This document shows, one piece after another, positions 34,894 to 44,199 of a DNA stretch of 64,000 nucleotides (position 1 is its first letter; the number at the start of each line of letters is the position of its first letter). Both the position numbers and the translations under genes were made by a program. The DNA is from Holophaga sp. (GTDB lineage Bacteria > Acidobacteriota > Holophagae > Holophagales > Holophagaceae): assembly GCA_016715205.1 (NCBI GenBank), contig JADKBC010000011.1, positions 1 to 64,000 of the forward strand, given 5' to 3'. The notes below the pieces were generated by a model. That model did not search any database, was not told where the DNA came from, and saw only the letters and a list, made by a program, of their open reading frames with translations.

Positions 34894-36243
34894 CTACCCG
34901 CACCCCTGCACGAACCGGCTGGATTGACCTTCCGCCTGGGTCTCGAACAGGGTGTTTCCCTCGATGAGTTGCAGATTATGCTCGCGAGCCCATGCGGCAA
35001 AGGCGGTGTCGGTCTTGTAGACCCATTCCACGGCCCAGCGCAGGCTGGGCAGTGCGGCGTGCAGTTGGTCGGGAAAGGGCAGGGGATCGCCGTCGTCCAT
35101 GCCCAGGCGGGTGGCCTGGATCACGCCGATGGGCCGGTAGTTTGCGAGATCCTGGTCTGCACTTCGTCGGGAAAGTTGGCAGCATGGAAAACCGTGGGCT
35201 TCCAGCACCGCCCGCGAGGTGGCGGCGACCCCGCCATCACCCAGCAGTAGAACGGGACCTTTGGCCAGGGCGGCCAGGGCCTTGGCCAGGGCTTCGGCAT
35301 CGGTATTGGCGCCTTGCCAGGGCTCTTGCGGAGCGCGCCGCCAGAGGGTGTTTAGGGGCCCTTGCAGACCAAGCAAGACAGGAAGCGTCTCCTTGAGCGG
35401 CGCCGTAATGCTTAGGCCCAGAATTCCAAGGGAGGCCATGGCCTGGTTGGCTTCTTCGGCGGTGGCGCATTCCAGGGGCAGGTACAGCAGATCCTTGAAA
35501 TTGCGCTGAAAGCGGGCGTTGTGGAAGGCCGGTCCGCGGGAGTGCAGCACAGGATTCCCGATGACGCCGCAGAGGGCGAAGGCAGGATTCAAGCGGTGCA
35601 AACGCCAGCCGTGCATCACCGAAAGGGGCAGTTGGCCAGGCGCCGCGGCAGGGCCGTCATCGGGGGCCGCATAGGTGAAGGCACCGCCCCATGCCCCTTG
35701 CAGGCACCGGCTGGGCAAGCCTTTGGGCCCCATTAGGAAGGCGGAGAGTGGGATGCCAAGGTCGTGACAGCGGGCGAGCAGGGGCTTCAGTTGGGCGTTA
35801 TCGGATAAATGCTCGGCATGGCCCACCCACTTGTAGGCATCCCCTTTTGGAAGGTTTTCCAGGCGGGTCTCTAGATCGAACACGCCCTTGGGAACATGAA
35901 CACTGCGCAACAGGCGCGTGTGGGAACGATGCGCGATGATCTCGGGGGTGAGATCGAGTTCCCATTCCAGATCGATCCAGGCCGGGCGAGCCTGAAGTGC
36001 CACCAGCAGGTGATCCAGGCGCTCGGCTTCGGTGCCTTCCCAGCAGCCGCCTTCCGTTTTTCGGCGGCAGGTAACCAGGCAGCGCCGGGCCAAGGCATCC
36101 ACCAATTCGGCTGGGTCGTACTCTGGAAAAAGATCCAGCCGCAGTTCAGGTAGCGCTTCGGCGGGCAGGCGTCGCACACAGGCCACGGCGGCTTCCCAGG
36201 TGGGGTGCGTGAGGGTGACGAAATAGAAGGGCAGTGGGCTCAT
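34894..36243 (-). CDS. aroDE: Bifunctional 3-dehydroquinate dehydratase / shikimate dehydrogenase
   Basis: 449 residues joining steps 3 and 4 of the shikimate pathway. The N-terminal type I dehydroquinase (about 1-205) has ELRLDLFPEYDPAELV, LRSVHVPKG and the Schiff-base Lys in DAYKWVGHAE. The C-terminal shikimate dehydrogenase (about 215-449) has GNPVLHSRGPAFHNARF, ITAPLKE with the catalytic Lys, GANTDAEALAKAL and the nucleotide loop LLLGDGGVAATSRAVLEA. Fusion in this order is usual in plants and chlamydiae and less common in other bacteria. It lies 63 bases after mazG. Confidence 0.9.
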   Translation of the reverse strand: MSPLPFYFVTLTHPTWEAAVACVRRLPAEALPELRLDLFPEYDPAELVDALARRCLVTCRRKTEGGCWEGTEAERLDHLLVALQARPAWIDLEWELDLTPEIIAHRSHTRLLRSVHVPKGVFDLETRLENLPKGDAYKWVGHAEHLSDNAQLKPLLARCHDLGIPLSAFLMGPKGLPSRCLQGAWGGAFTYAAPDDGPAAAPGQLPLSVMHGWRLHRLNPAFALCGVIGNPVLHSRGPAFHNARFQRNFKDLLYLPLECATAEEANQAMASLGILGLSITAPLKETLPVLLGLQGPLNTLWRRAPQEPWQGANTDAEALAKALAALAKGPVLLLGDGGVAATSRAVLEAHGFPCCQLSRRSADQDLANYRPIGVIQATRLGMDDGDPLPFPDQLHAALPSLRWAVEWVYKTDTAFAAWAREHNLQLIEGNTLFETQAEGQSSRFVQGCG

Positions 36244-36306
36244 GGGGTGGCTCGGAGAAGAGCTGTTTTTTTGGCGAAGATAGTGGGGCTGAGCAAAATT
36301 CCGGCA

Positions 36307-37092
36307 TTACTTCCGTTTGGCGGCCTGCCAGACGGCTTCCATGCCTTCCAGGTTTTGCTGCTCCCATCCACCGTTGGCCAGGGCGAAATCCTCCACGTGG
36401 GCAAAGCGGCCGGTGAAGCGCTGCATCTGGCGGCGCAGGGCCCGGTCGGGGTCGACGCCTTTCTTACGCGCCCACTGTACGAGGCTGAAAAGCACATCGC
36501 CGAATTCCTCCTCCACCCGCTGGGGCTCGCTTTCCGCGGAGAGTTCGGCGATTTCCTCCTTCACCTTGTCCAGCACCCCTTCCATATCGGGCCATTCGAA
36601 GCCCACCTTGGCGCAGCGATGGCCGATTTCCATGGCTTCTTCCAGCGGTGAAAGGGATTTGGCGATGCCCGTCATGACGCGCGGCGCGGTGTCCTGGCCC
36701 AGGTCGGCTTTCTCCTCCTGCTTGATGGCCTTCCAATTCACCAGCACTTCCTCGGCATCGGCCACCTCCGTGGTGGCAAATACATGGGGATGGCGCCGGA
36801 TCAATTTCTCGACGATGGTCCGCTCCACCTCGTGAAGATCCCAGGCGCCGCGTTCCTGGGCGAGCTGGGCGTGGAAGGCGATCTGAAGCCAAAGGTCGCC
36901 CAGTTCCTCACAGAGATGGCGCTCTTTTTCGGGATCACCAGGCACGTGCGCGGCCAGGGCGTCGAGGGTTTCGGCGGCTTCTTCGCGTAGATACTTGGCC
37001 AGGGTCTGGTGATCCTGCTTCAAGTCCCAGGGGCAGCCCGTGACGGGCGTGCGGAGCAGGGACATCACGGCGGCGAGGGTCGTTGGTTGCAT
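36307..37092 (-). CDS. mazG: Nucleoside triphosphate pyrophosphohydrolase MazG
   Basis: 261 residues with two MazG repeats. The first carries GCPWDLKQDHQTLAKYLREE and EELGDLWLQIAFHAQ; the second carries ELSAESEPQRVEEEFGDVLF. These ExxE...ExxD sites bind magnesium and hydrolyse (d)NTPs to monophosphates. It follows the FAD-linked oxidase by 9 bases. Confidence 0.93.
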   Translation of the reverse strand: MQPTTLAAVMSLLRTPVTGCPWDLKQDHQTLAKYLREEAAETLDALAAHVPGDPEKERHLCEELGDLWLQIAFHAQLAQERGAWDLHEVERTIVEKLIRRHPHVFATTEVADAEEVLVNWKAIKQEEKADLGQDTAPRVMTGIAKSLSPLEEAMEIGHRCAKVGFEWPDMEGVLDKVKEEIAELSAESEPQRVEEEFGDVLFSLVQWARKKGVDPDRALRRQMQRFTGRFAHVEDFALANGGWEQQNLEGMEAVWQAAKRK

Positions 37093-37101
37093 GCCCCCAG
37101 C

Positions 37102-38508
37102 TTACAACCGGGTGGTGCCCAGCAGGTTTTTGGGGTCCAAGTGCTGCTTCAACACCGCGCACAGCCCCTTGGTGGTTTCCGGCGTATAGAGATTGTAGAA
37201 ACCCTGGTTATGGGGCCCCACACCATGTTCTGCGCTGTAGCTGCCGTCGAATTCGTGCATCACTCGGTCATAGATTTCACGCTGCACGACAGGGATCAGT
37301 GATTCGGGAGGAAGGGAACTGTCTGCGGGATTCCAAACCAGGTTGAGGTGGGTTCCGCCATCGCCCCAGTGGCCGAAATCGCAAACCCGCATGAACGGGT
37401 AGGTCGCGGCGACCCAGGCGCGCACTGCCTGGGTGAAGGCCGCCATGCGGGACCTGGGCACGGCCAGGTCCAAGCCCAGGACGCGGCCCTCACTGCGCAG
37501 GCTTTCGGAAACATGATGGCGGATGTCCCAGGCTTCATCAGATCTAGACAGGAAGACATCCGTGAGGCCATCACCGGCGGGTGTTTCCACATGCTGGGCC
37601 AGGGTGTCCTCCAGCAGTTCGGCCAGGTTCAATCTGCGTTCGTCCAGGGTGGACGCGAGTTCCACCAGGGCGGTGTAAGCGGGGATATCGCCTTTTCCGA
37701 AGGGATTGCGAAGGCGTGGCTGGTGGGTGAACACCGCGCGCAGGGCCTCGGCGGAGATGACTTCAAAGGCGGACAGCAGTTCCAGGCCGTGGTTCTCTAG
37801 GGTCTGTAGCAGTGCCAGGGCCGCTTCGCCATCGGCGCATCCCACCAGGGCCACGGCCCGCTGGCGGGGCAGGGGCACCACGCTGAGGGTGGCAGCGGTG
37901 ACCACGCCGAAGACCCCAGTGGTACCGGTGAAAAGCTGTTTAAGATCCAGGCCCGTATTGTCCTTGCGCAGGCATTTCAAGCCAGAGACCACGGTGCCGT
38001 CTGCCAGGACCACCTCCAGCCCCAGTAGGTTATGGCGCACATCTCCGTAGCGCAGCAGGCGGGTACCACCGGTATTGGTGGCCACCATCGCACCGATCTG
38101 GGGATCCGCGCCCAGATCCACGGGGAAAACCAGGCCCTGTTCCGCCAGGGCTCCATTCAACTGAGAAAGCAGCACCCCGCCCTGAACCCTTACTGTGCGG
38201 TCCACCGCATCCACGTCGATCTGGCGGTTCAGGCGCTCCAGACTGAGCACCACCATGTCACCCGAAGCATCAGGCACGGAAGCGCCCACCAGGCCTGTAT
38301 TGGCGCCCTGGGGAATCACGCGAAACCCGCGCTCATGGCACAGGGCAAGCACCGTGGCGACTTCGGCGGTGGTGGAAGGGCGTACCGCCAGTCGCGTTTT
38401 GCCCGCACCATAGCGCCAGCCGGATTCATATTTCTCCAGGTCGGAGGCTTCGGTAAGCACAGCGCCTTCGCCCAGGAGCCTTGTCAGGTCGCTGCCCAGG
38501 GTCTGCAT
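37102..38508 (-). CDS. FAD-linked oxidase, D-2-hydroxyglutarate dehydrogenase-like
   Basis: 468 residues of the GlcD/D2HGDH family. The FAD-binding PCMH domain contains RPSTTAEVATVLALCHERGF, IPQGANTGLVGASVPD and GADPQIGAMVATNTGGTRLL. The C-terminal FAD-oxidase domain contains VCDFGHWGDGGTHLNLVWN (substrate and metal region) and HEFDGSYSAEHGVG. The family oxidises D-2-hydroxy acids. It starts one base after the DUF1338 gene, whose product in other bacteria makes D-2-hydroxyglutarate, so oxidation of that compound to 2-oxoglutarate is the best guess; D-lactate or glycolate remain possible. Confidence 0.85.
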   Translation of the reverse strand: MQTLGSDLTRLLGEGAVLTEASDLEKYESGWRYGAGKTRLAVRPSTTAEVATVLALCHERGFRVIPQGANTGLVGASVPDASGDMVVLSLERLNRQIDVDAVDRTVRVQGGVLLSQLNGALAEQGLVFPVDLGADPQIGAMVATNTGGTRLLRYGDVRHNLLGLEVVLADGTVVSGLKCLRKDNTGLDLKQLFTGTTGVFGVVTAATLSVVPLPRQRAVALVGCADGEAALALLQTLENHGLELLSAFEVISAEALRAVFTHQPRLRNPFGKGDIPAYTALVELASTLDERRLNLAELLEDTLAQHVETPAGDGLTDVFLSRSDEAWDIRHHVSESLRSEGRVLGLDLAVPRSRMAAFTQAVRAWVAATYPFMRVCDFGHWGDGGTHLNLVWNPADSSLPPESLIPVVQREIYDRVMHEFDGSYSAEHGVGPHNQGFYNLYTPETTKGLCAVLKQHLDPKNLLGTTRL

Positions 38509-38509
38509 A

Positions 38510-39526
38510 TCAACGGCTTCCCGCGGCGGTCATCTTGAAAATGGCCTGGGCATTGGAGGCATCGAAACGCAGATCGAGCTTGCCGGTGGGTTCGTGCTTG
38601 CGGGTGATGAATTCAAAGAAGGAACCGGGGACCCGGCGCAGCACCAGACTGCCCTCTGCGGAACGGAACGGGCGTTCCACCTCGGCGGCCCGGAAGGCGG
38701 TCTGGAGCACGCGCCCGGAGCCGGACACTTCCACCTCGTCCTTCATGGGGCGCTGGCACTTTTTCTGAGCGTGGGCGGTGGCGACCACATCGTCCACGCG
38801 ATCGGTGGCGTGGTTGAAGGCGCTGCCCTCGGTGGCGATCCAGGCCATTTCCGCGCTTTCCGCAAGCAGTGTTTCGTAGTCCGCGAGGCTGGGAGGTTCA
38901 TGCTGGCGGTCAAAACAGGCCACCAGATTCGGCAACAGCCGCAGGGCCTCGGCAAAGGGCAGGGCACCCTGGGTACGGAGTTGTTCCAAGAGCGGGGAGG
39001 TCCATTCCGGCAAAGGGTCTCGGCTGGTGCCCAACACCCGGGACACGGCCGCCTGGAAGGGTGCGCTGAAGGAGGTTGCATGCAATTCGCTTAGGAAAAA
39101 CTGTGGAATGGCTTCGGGGAAATCCAAATGCGCGTAGGCTCGGCCCGTCATGGCCAATTGGTCCAGGGGATAGATGCCATTCACTGCATACCCCAAGGGC
39201 TCCAGGAACCGGGTGATGGCCAGTTGGCCCTGGGGCAGAGCCCCACTGGGCACTGCCACGGTGCGCAGGGCCCCATGATCGAAGACCAAGCGGCGCCCTG
39301 CTTGCACCTGATCCCGCACATAGGCCTCGGCCCAGGGCACCCGCCGCTGCACATCCTCGAGCAGCATCACGTTCATGGCCATGGCCAGCACGGCGCGGGA
39401 GACATGGTCGCCCGAGGCCTTCCGCAGGTCGGGGTGAATGTCGATGCTATCCAGTAGATTCGACGCACGGTGGCTACCGAGCAGGGCTTCCAGCAGGGCG
39501 CTGAGATGGGTGGCTGGGTCAGGCAT
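38510..39526 (-). CDS. DUF1338 protein, predicted 2-oxoadipate dioxygenase/decarboxylase
   Basis: 338 residues. DUF1338 enzymes (HglS/YdcJ type) are Fe(II) enzymes turning 2-oxoadipate into D-2-hydroxyglutarate in lysine breakdown. Metal-ligand candidates are the His of FDHGALRTV, the His of FNHATDRVDDV and the Glu of GSFFEFITRK, in the order expected for this vicinal-oxygen-chelate fold. The ATG at 39526 has AGGAG upstream; another ATG at 39559 is less likely. Tight coupling to the FAD-linked oxidase supports the pathway role. Confidence 0.85.
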   Translation of the reverse strand: MPDPATHLSALLEALLGSHRASNLLDSIDIHPDLRKASGDHVSRAVLAMAMNVMLLEDVQRRVPWAEAYVRDQVQAGRRLVFDHGALRTVAVPSGALPQGQLAITRFLEPLGYAVNGIYPLDQLAMTGRAYAHLDFPEAIPQFFLSELHATSFSAPFQAAVSRVLGTSRDPLPEWTSPLLEQLRTQGALPFAEALRLLPNLVACFDRQHEPPSLADYETLLAESAEMAWIATEGSAFNHATDRVDDVVATAHAQKKCQRPMKDEVEVSGSGRVLQTAFRAAEVERPFRSAEGSLVLRRVPGSFFEFITRKHEPTGKLDLRFDASNAQAIFKMTAAGSR

Positions 39527-39591
39527 CAACACTCCTGGCAAGTGACCCATTGGGGTCACAGCCCCTTGGATGCCGGTGAAGGTGGGTTGAT

Positions 39592-41058
39592 TCAGAGCCC
39601 AAAAGCGCTGGGTGGGAAGTTCTCGGCCTGGGCGGCCTGACGGTCCCGCAGCGTGTGCAGCATGGCCTGGAAGCGCAGGAATCCGCGAATGGGCGCCAGG
39701 AAAGGGTTGCGCTCATACCAGTGCACACAGCCAAACCCGTGGGCGGCCGCGCGGGTGGCCAGATCCAGGGCCCGGTGGGTTTTTCCATGCAGGGCCATCA
39801 ATTCGGCCAGTTTGAAGATGAATTCACCATCTGGTGTGCGGAGGGTGAAGTGCTGAAGGACCAATTTCTCAAGGGCCTCAAGCGAGTCCTCCATCCGCCC
39901 CTCCAGCCAGGTCCAGAGCACATACCCCATGGAGCCAAACCGCGTATCGCTCCATTGGCCTCCGGCCTCCCGGAGGCGCCGCAGAGCCTCCTCCCGATCC
40001 CCCCGCAGCAGTGCGGAATAACCCAGGTAGAACCTCAAGGAAGGGCTCCAGCCGTCATTCTGAACCTGGTTTGTGATGCCTTCCTCGAACTGTCGGAAGT
40101 CACCCAGGTATAGGAGCGCATTTTCAATGCCTTCAAGACGCCCCATCCATGCTTCGCGTTTCAATACGGCGGCCTTCGCCACCTCCAGGAGTCCGGCATT
40201 CCGGGCCGAATAGGCCAAACGGCGCAGCAGGAATTCGGAATGGGGATGGACGCGGAGGGCTTGTGCCAACACGGCCATGGCGGCACCGTTTTCGCCAAAA
40301 TCCGAAAGCATCTGAGCCATCTCCCCGGCGGCGCTGGGCAGACCGGGAACGATGTCCATGGCCCGCTTGAAACAGGTCTCGGCCAGGGCCCGATCCTCGG
40401 GAATCCAGTCGGATTTCGATAAAATTTCCTGGTAGGCGGCCGTACCGAACAGGCACCACGCCAGGGCGCAATTCGGGGCCTTGGCCACCAGGTTTTCCAA
40501 TTGTCCGCGAAGTCCCGGCACTTCGGAGAGAGGCCTGCGCGCGGGTGCCAGATTAATGAGTTCCCAGGCCAATTCGGAGGTCTGAGGGAGCAGGTTGCCC
40601 TGGGGATCTGGTTCGAAAAATTCGGGCAGGGCGGCCAACAAGGTGGCTACCGCCTGGGCGGGTTCTTCAGGCCTGCCAATCACTTCATTCCATGGCAACC
40701 CGGGCCGACGCCACCGGAAGCCTGGGGCTAGCAGGTTGCCTTGGCGGTTTGGGCGCAGCTGCAACTGGAAGGCCCGACGCCGAAGGGGGAGCTGATTTTC
40801 CTCGCGGGAAGAGGCCACCACGAAGGCGGGGGCCAACGCCGTAAGGTGGGCCCGGACGACCCACTGGAGCCCAAGGAGATTCAACCCAGGGTCGGAGGGC
40901 TCGGAGGGAAGCAGTTGCAGGGTGAATCCCGAGCGCCAGCGCAGGGGGCGGCGTCGCCAGAGCAGGCCCCCGCCCACCAGCCCGGCCGTGGCGGCAAGGC
41001 CGCCCAGAAGGGCCCGGCGGGAGATAAGGCGAGGTTGGGCTTGAAAAGGCTGAGGCAT
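39592..41058 (-). CDS. TPR-like repeat protein with N-terminal export signal or anchor
   Basis: 488 residues. The N-terminus has SRRALLGGLAATAGLVGGGL, a twin-arginine-like motif plus hydrophobic stretch. From ~190 on there are helical repeats of TPR type (AWCLFGTAAYQEIL; AETCFKRAMDIVPGLPSAAG; AMAVLAQALRVHPHSEFLLR; SLRFYLGYSALLRGDREEAL). The region in between is Arg/Leu-rich and unassigned. Function unknown; it probably acts as a protein-interaction scaffold. It starts 15 bases after the aconitase-family gene. Confidence 0.6.
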   Translation of the reverse strand: MPQPFQAQPRLISRRALLGGLAATAGLVGGGLLWRRRPLRWRSGFTLQLLPSEPSDPGLNLLGLQWVVRAHLTALAPAFVVASSREENQLPLRRRAFQLQLRPNRQGNLLAPGFRWRRPGLPWNEVIGRPEEPAQAVATLLAALPEFFEPDPQGNLLPQTSELAWELINLAPARRPLSEVPGLRGQLENLVAKAPNCALAWCLFGTAAYQEILSKSDWIPEDRALAETCFKRAMDIVPGLPSAAGEMAQMLSDFGENGAAMAVLAQALRVHPHSEFLLRRLAYSARNAGLLEVAKAAVLKREAWMGRLEGIENALLYLGDFRQFEEGITNQVQNDGWSPSLRFYLGYSALLRGDREEALRRLREAGGQWSDTRFGSMGYVLWTWLEGRMEDSLEALEKLVLQHFTLRTPDGEFIFKLAELMALHGKTHRALDLATRAAAHGFGCVHWYERNPFLAPIRGFLRFQAMLHTLRDRQAAQAENFPPSAFGL

Positions 41059-41073
41059 CCAGGTTCATCCGGC

Positions 41074-43035
41074 CTATTTGTTTTTGATCAATTCCTCGAA
41101 GCCGCACAGCCTGCCCGCAAAGGCACTGGCGGCCACGGTGGCGGGGCTGGCGAGCCAGACTTGGCCGGGTCCGCTGCGCCCGGGGAAGTTGCGGTTCACG
41201 GCGGAAACGGTCACCTGGTCGGGGCGAGTGCTGACGCCGGGCCCGGCATTGACACAGGCCCCGCAGCCGGGCCCCAGAATGCGGGCGCCAGCCTCCTCGA
41301 AGGCGCTGATCCAGCCCATCTGGATGGCGTAGCGCCGCACATCCTCGCTGCCGAACTGAATGAAAAACTGCACATGCAAGGGCATGGTGAGGTTGTGATC
41401 CAGTGCCCACCGCACCACTTCGTGAACCCGCATGAGGTCCTCGCGCTTGCCGCCCGTGCAACTGCCCGCGTAAGCGAGGTCGACGCGAGGAGGTTCGGGC
41501 AGATCCCGCAATTCAACGCCGTTGCCCGGGTCGCCAGGCTTGGCGACCATGGCCGTGATTTCGGCGCAGTCGATGTCCAGCGTGTGGGCGAACTCGGCCT
41601 CGGGATCGCTGAACATCCAATCTTCGATGGGCACATCCGAGTGACGGCGTTCCCAAAGGAAGCGCACTGTCTGGGAATCAGGGGCCACGATGCCGGTGAA
41701 GGCACCCAGTTCGGCGGCCATGTTGGTGAGGGTGGCCCGTTCATCCGTGTTCAAAAACGCCAGCGCCTCGCCCTGGTATTCAATGGCGTGGCCGGTGGCG
41801 CCGCCTTCGCGAAGGAAGGGTAGGCGCAGGAGGTGAAGCACCAGATCCTTGGCGGAAATGCCCGGTTGCAGGCGGCGATTCAGCCGCACCCGCAGAGTGG
41901 GCGGTACCGTGACGCGCACATCCCCGGTCACAAAGGCGTTGGCAATATCCGTGGTGCCCACGCCAAAAGCCAGGGCGCCCAGGGCACCACTATGGGGCGT
42001 GTGGGAATCCGTGCCCACGATCACTTGGCCGGGCATGGCGAAGCGCTCGGTCATGAGGGCGTGGCAGATGCCCTCGGCACTGCCATCGGGCTGTTCGCCG
42101 ATGAGGCGGATGTTGTGGCGCTGGCAGAAGGCTTCCTGGGAATGCTTCAGTCGGTGGGCCACTTCCAGTAGGCCCTGGGACTGGCGTTCCTCGTTCATGA
42201 TCCGATCCAGGAAATTCAGATGATCCCGGAAGGCCAGGATCCGTTCCGGGTCCTTGAGCTTCACCTTGTCCCCCACGGACTGCGCGAGGAAACTGGCGGC
42301 CATGGGCGTTACGTATTCGTGGGAAAAGCGCCAATGGGTGTTCACAAACAGGCCATCCCCGGGGCGGACGGAGGCTACCCCAAGGGCGCCGGAAACGGGG
42401 TCGACGACCGTGTTGCGGGCGAGGATCTTTTCGACCAGGGTCATGGGCCGTTTGCCGTGGGTGGGCAATGGGATCTGCAGGGCACCCGCCAGCCGGGCGC
42501 GGTTGAAGGCGAACAATCCGCCCTGCTCCACGATGAGGCGGGTGATGGGATCCATACCGCCCGTGAATTCCGCCAGGGGAATGGCTTCGCCGCGACGCAG
42601 GCGCGGGATCAGGTCGAAATCCGTGCTGGTGAGCAGTCCCAGATTCTGGCAATTCTTCTGGTAATGGACTTCAAAGCTTTCGGCGATGACCAGGCGGATG
42701 CCTGCGCACCATTCGGCGTAGGCGCTGGCTTCCCGGCTGGAGCCCTTGCCGTGGCGAGCGCCCGACACGCTGACGGCGAAGCCACCGCGCTTGACCGAAC
42801 CTTCGCCCAGGGGATATTGCTCGCCGCACCGGAGCGCGACGTACGGGAAATCGCCCAGGCGGGCATCAAAGAAATAGCACACCCAACCTGGGGTGATTTC
42901 ATCCGTGATGACCTGGTTCCGCAGGGGCTGGGCTTGCGCCAGGGTCAGATCCTCTCCGGCCAGCTGACGCTGGATGGCTGCGGGATCCTCACTGAGGAAG
43001 AGGATGCGCCCTCGGATGGTCACCGAATCCGTCAT
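41074..43035 (-). CDS. Aconitase-family hydratase with rearranged LeuD-LeuC domain order
   Basis: 653 residues. The small swivel domain comes first (about 1-175; SGARHGKGSSREASAYAEWC), followed by the LeuC-like Fe-S part (about 195-653) with IVGTDSHTPHSGALGALAFG, cluster cysteines in GSCTGG and GPGCGACVNAG, and the substrate Arg segment NRNFPGRSGPGQVWLASPAT. LeuC is normally separate from and upstream of LeuD, and standard fusions place the swivel last. It should isomerise a hydroxy di- or tricarboxylate (isopropylmalate, citrate or homocitrate); the substrate cannot be assigned. It is first in a minus-strand run leading to DUF1338. Confidence 0.85.
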   Translation of the reverse strand: MTDSVTIRGRILFLSEDPAAIQRQLAGEDLTLAQAQPLRNQVITDEITPGWVCYFFDARLGDFPYVALRCGEQYPLGEGSVKRGGFAVSVSGARHGKGSSREASAYAEWCAGIRLVIAESFEVHYQKNCQNLGLLTSTDFDLIPRLRRGEAIPLAEFTGGMDPITRLIVEQGGLFAFNRARLAGALQIPLPTHGKRPMTLVEKILARNTVVDPVSGALGVASVRPGDGLFVNTHWRFSHEYVTPMAASFLAQSVGDKVKLKDPERILAFRDHLNFLDRIMNEERQSQGLLEVAHRLKHSQEAFCQRHNIRLIGEQPDGSAEGICHALMTERFAMPGQVIVGTDSHTPHSGALGALAFGVGTTDIANAFVTGDVRVTVPPTLRVRLNRRLQPGISAKDLVLHLLRLPFLREGGATGHAIEYQGEALAFLNTDERATLTNMAAELGAFTGIVAPDSQTVRFLWERRHSDVPIEDWMFSDPEAEFAHTLDIDCAEITAMVAKPGDPGNGVELRDLPEPPRVDLAYAGSCTGGKREDLMRVHEVVRWALDHNLTMPLHVQFFIQFGSEDVRRYAIQMGWISAFEEAGARILGPGCGACVNAGPGVSTRPDQVTVSAVNRNFPGRSGPGQVWLASPATVAASAFAGRLCGFEELIKNK

Positions 43036-43056
43036 GGAGCCAGGATCGCATAAATA

Positions 43057-43078
43057 GAGGCCTCCCGAAGGAGGCCTC
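43057..43078 (-). terminator. Terminator after the DUF1292 gene
   Basis: GAGGCCTCC / GGAGGCCTC, a perfect 9-bp stem closed by a TTCG tetraloop on the minus strand, followed by TATTTAT. It separates DUF1292 from the aconitase gene. Confidence 0.7.
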
Positions 43079-43098
43079 GTTTAGAAAAGCGAAAGGGA

Positions 43099-43440
43099 CT
43101 AGTTGCCTTCTTCCTCGAGCTGGTCGGAGAGTTCGTCGAGGTGGGCCAGGAGGCGCTTGGCCATCTCTTCGTCTTCCAGGATGGTGAAATCGTCATCCTT
43201 GACTTCGAAGATCTCGATGCTGAGGTTGGGCTCTTCCTTGGACTCGTCGCCCTCGGTGAAGGCCTGGACCTCGGCAAGGGGAGCCATGATGCAGAAGTGG
43301 CGGCCCTCGAAATCCAGCTCGTCGAGGATGGCGTATTCTTCCTTCTCGCCGTTCTCGTCTTCGAGCTCTACAACCTCGATTTCGTGGTCGTCATGATCGT
43401 GGTCGCAATCGGGTCCGTGGACGTGTTCATCGTGGGCCAT
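43099..43440 (-). CDS. DUF1292 protein with His/Asp-rich N-terminus
   Basis: 113 residues, very acidic. ELEDENGEKEEYAILDELDF and IFEVKDDDFTILEDEEMAKR match DUF1292. The first ~20 residues (HDEHVHGPDCDHDHDDH) are a histidine-rich run likely to bind metal ions, an addition not needed by the domain. Function unknown. The ATG at 43440 has GGAG upstream. Confidence 0.8.
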   Translation of the reverse strand: MAHDEHVHGPDCDHDHDDHEIEVVELEDENGEKEEYAILDELDFEGRHFCIMAPLAEVQAFTEGDESKEEPNLSIEIFEVKDDDFTILEDEEMAKRLLAHLDELSDQLEEEGN

Positions 43441-43506
43441 GCTGGGCTCCTTACAAGGGCTCCAGACTAAGGTATGTCGCTTCCCACACCAAGTTAAATC
43501 AGGGTT

Positions 43507-44199
43507 TCAGTTTCCCCACGCCACCATGGCTTCACCCGAGCCGGTCACGATGCCCTGCACCCACTTCCGGGTGGGCAATTCCACCCGAACCTTGTCGCCC
43601 AGGGCCCCGTTGCTGCGGGCGGTGGCATCGGCGGAAATGATCAGGGCTCCGGAATGCACACTGATGCGCACCCGTTCGCCGGTATTCACCAGGGGGATGG
43701 GTTCCAAATCCGCATGGGTCAGCACATGAGCCGCGGGCATACCGGCGCGCAGGCGGTAGCCCGCCGGGAAGGTGGTCAGGGCGCCTGGCGGCGGATTGCC
43801 TTCGAAGGGAAATTCCTCCAATTGCTCATCCGTGGGCACGGCTTTTTTCGGCAAGGAATCCTTGGTGCGGAGTAGGGTGCCGGTCCAGCGCCCCTCCAAT
43901 TCCACCCGGGCATTTCCTGCCAGGCGCCCATCCACCATGACCCGGAACACCGCGAAAAAGGGCCCCGTGGGTTCCCGTTTGCTGAGGTGGGAGGGCTCGA
44001 AGCGCACTTCAGCGCCTGTGATGCGGGGTAGTACGGGTGGCCGGGTGGCGCGCACCACATATTGGCCACCGGCATTCTGGACTTGGCTTTGGGCGTAGGC
44101 CACGGCCTCGGATTGGAGCTGCCCCACCAGATTGTCTCCCTCCCCGGCGCAGGCCAGGCATCCCAGGAGCAGTGCCACAAGGATCCGCATTGGGTTCAC
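43507..44199 (-). CDS. flgA: Flagellar P-ring assembly chaperone FlgA
   Basis: 230 residues with a signal peptide (MNPMRILVALLLGCLACAGE). The C-terminal half is the SAF/FlgA domain: RLRAGMPAAHVLTHADLEPI, NTGERVRISVHSGALIISAD, KVRVELPTRKWVQGIVTGSG. It assists P-ring formation around the rod in the periplasm. ATG overlaps the flgG stop. Confidence 0.88.
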   Translation of the reverse strand: MNPMRILVALLLGCLACAGEGDNLVGQLQSEAVAYAQSQVQNAGGQYVVRATRPPVLPRITGAEVRFEPSHLSKREPTGPFFAVFRVMVDGRLAGNARVELEGRWTGTLLRTKDSLPKKAVPTDEQLEEFPFEGNPPPGALTTFPAGYRLRAGMPAAHVLTHADLEPIPLVNTGERVRISVHSGALIISADATARSNGALGDKVRVELPTRKWVQGIVTGSGEAMVAWGN

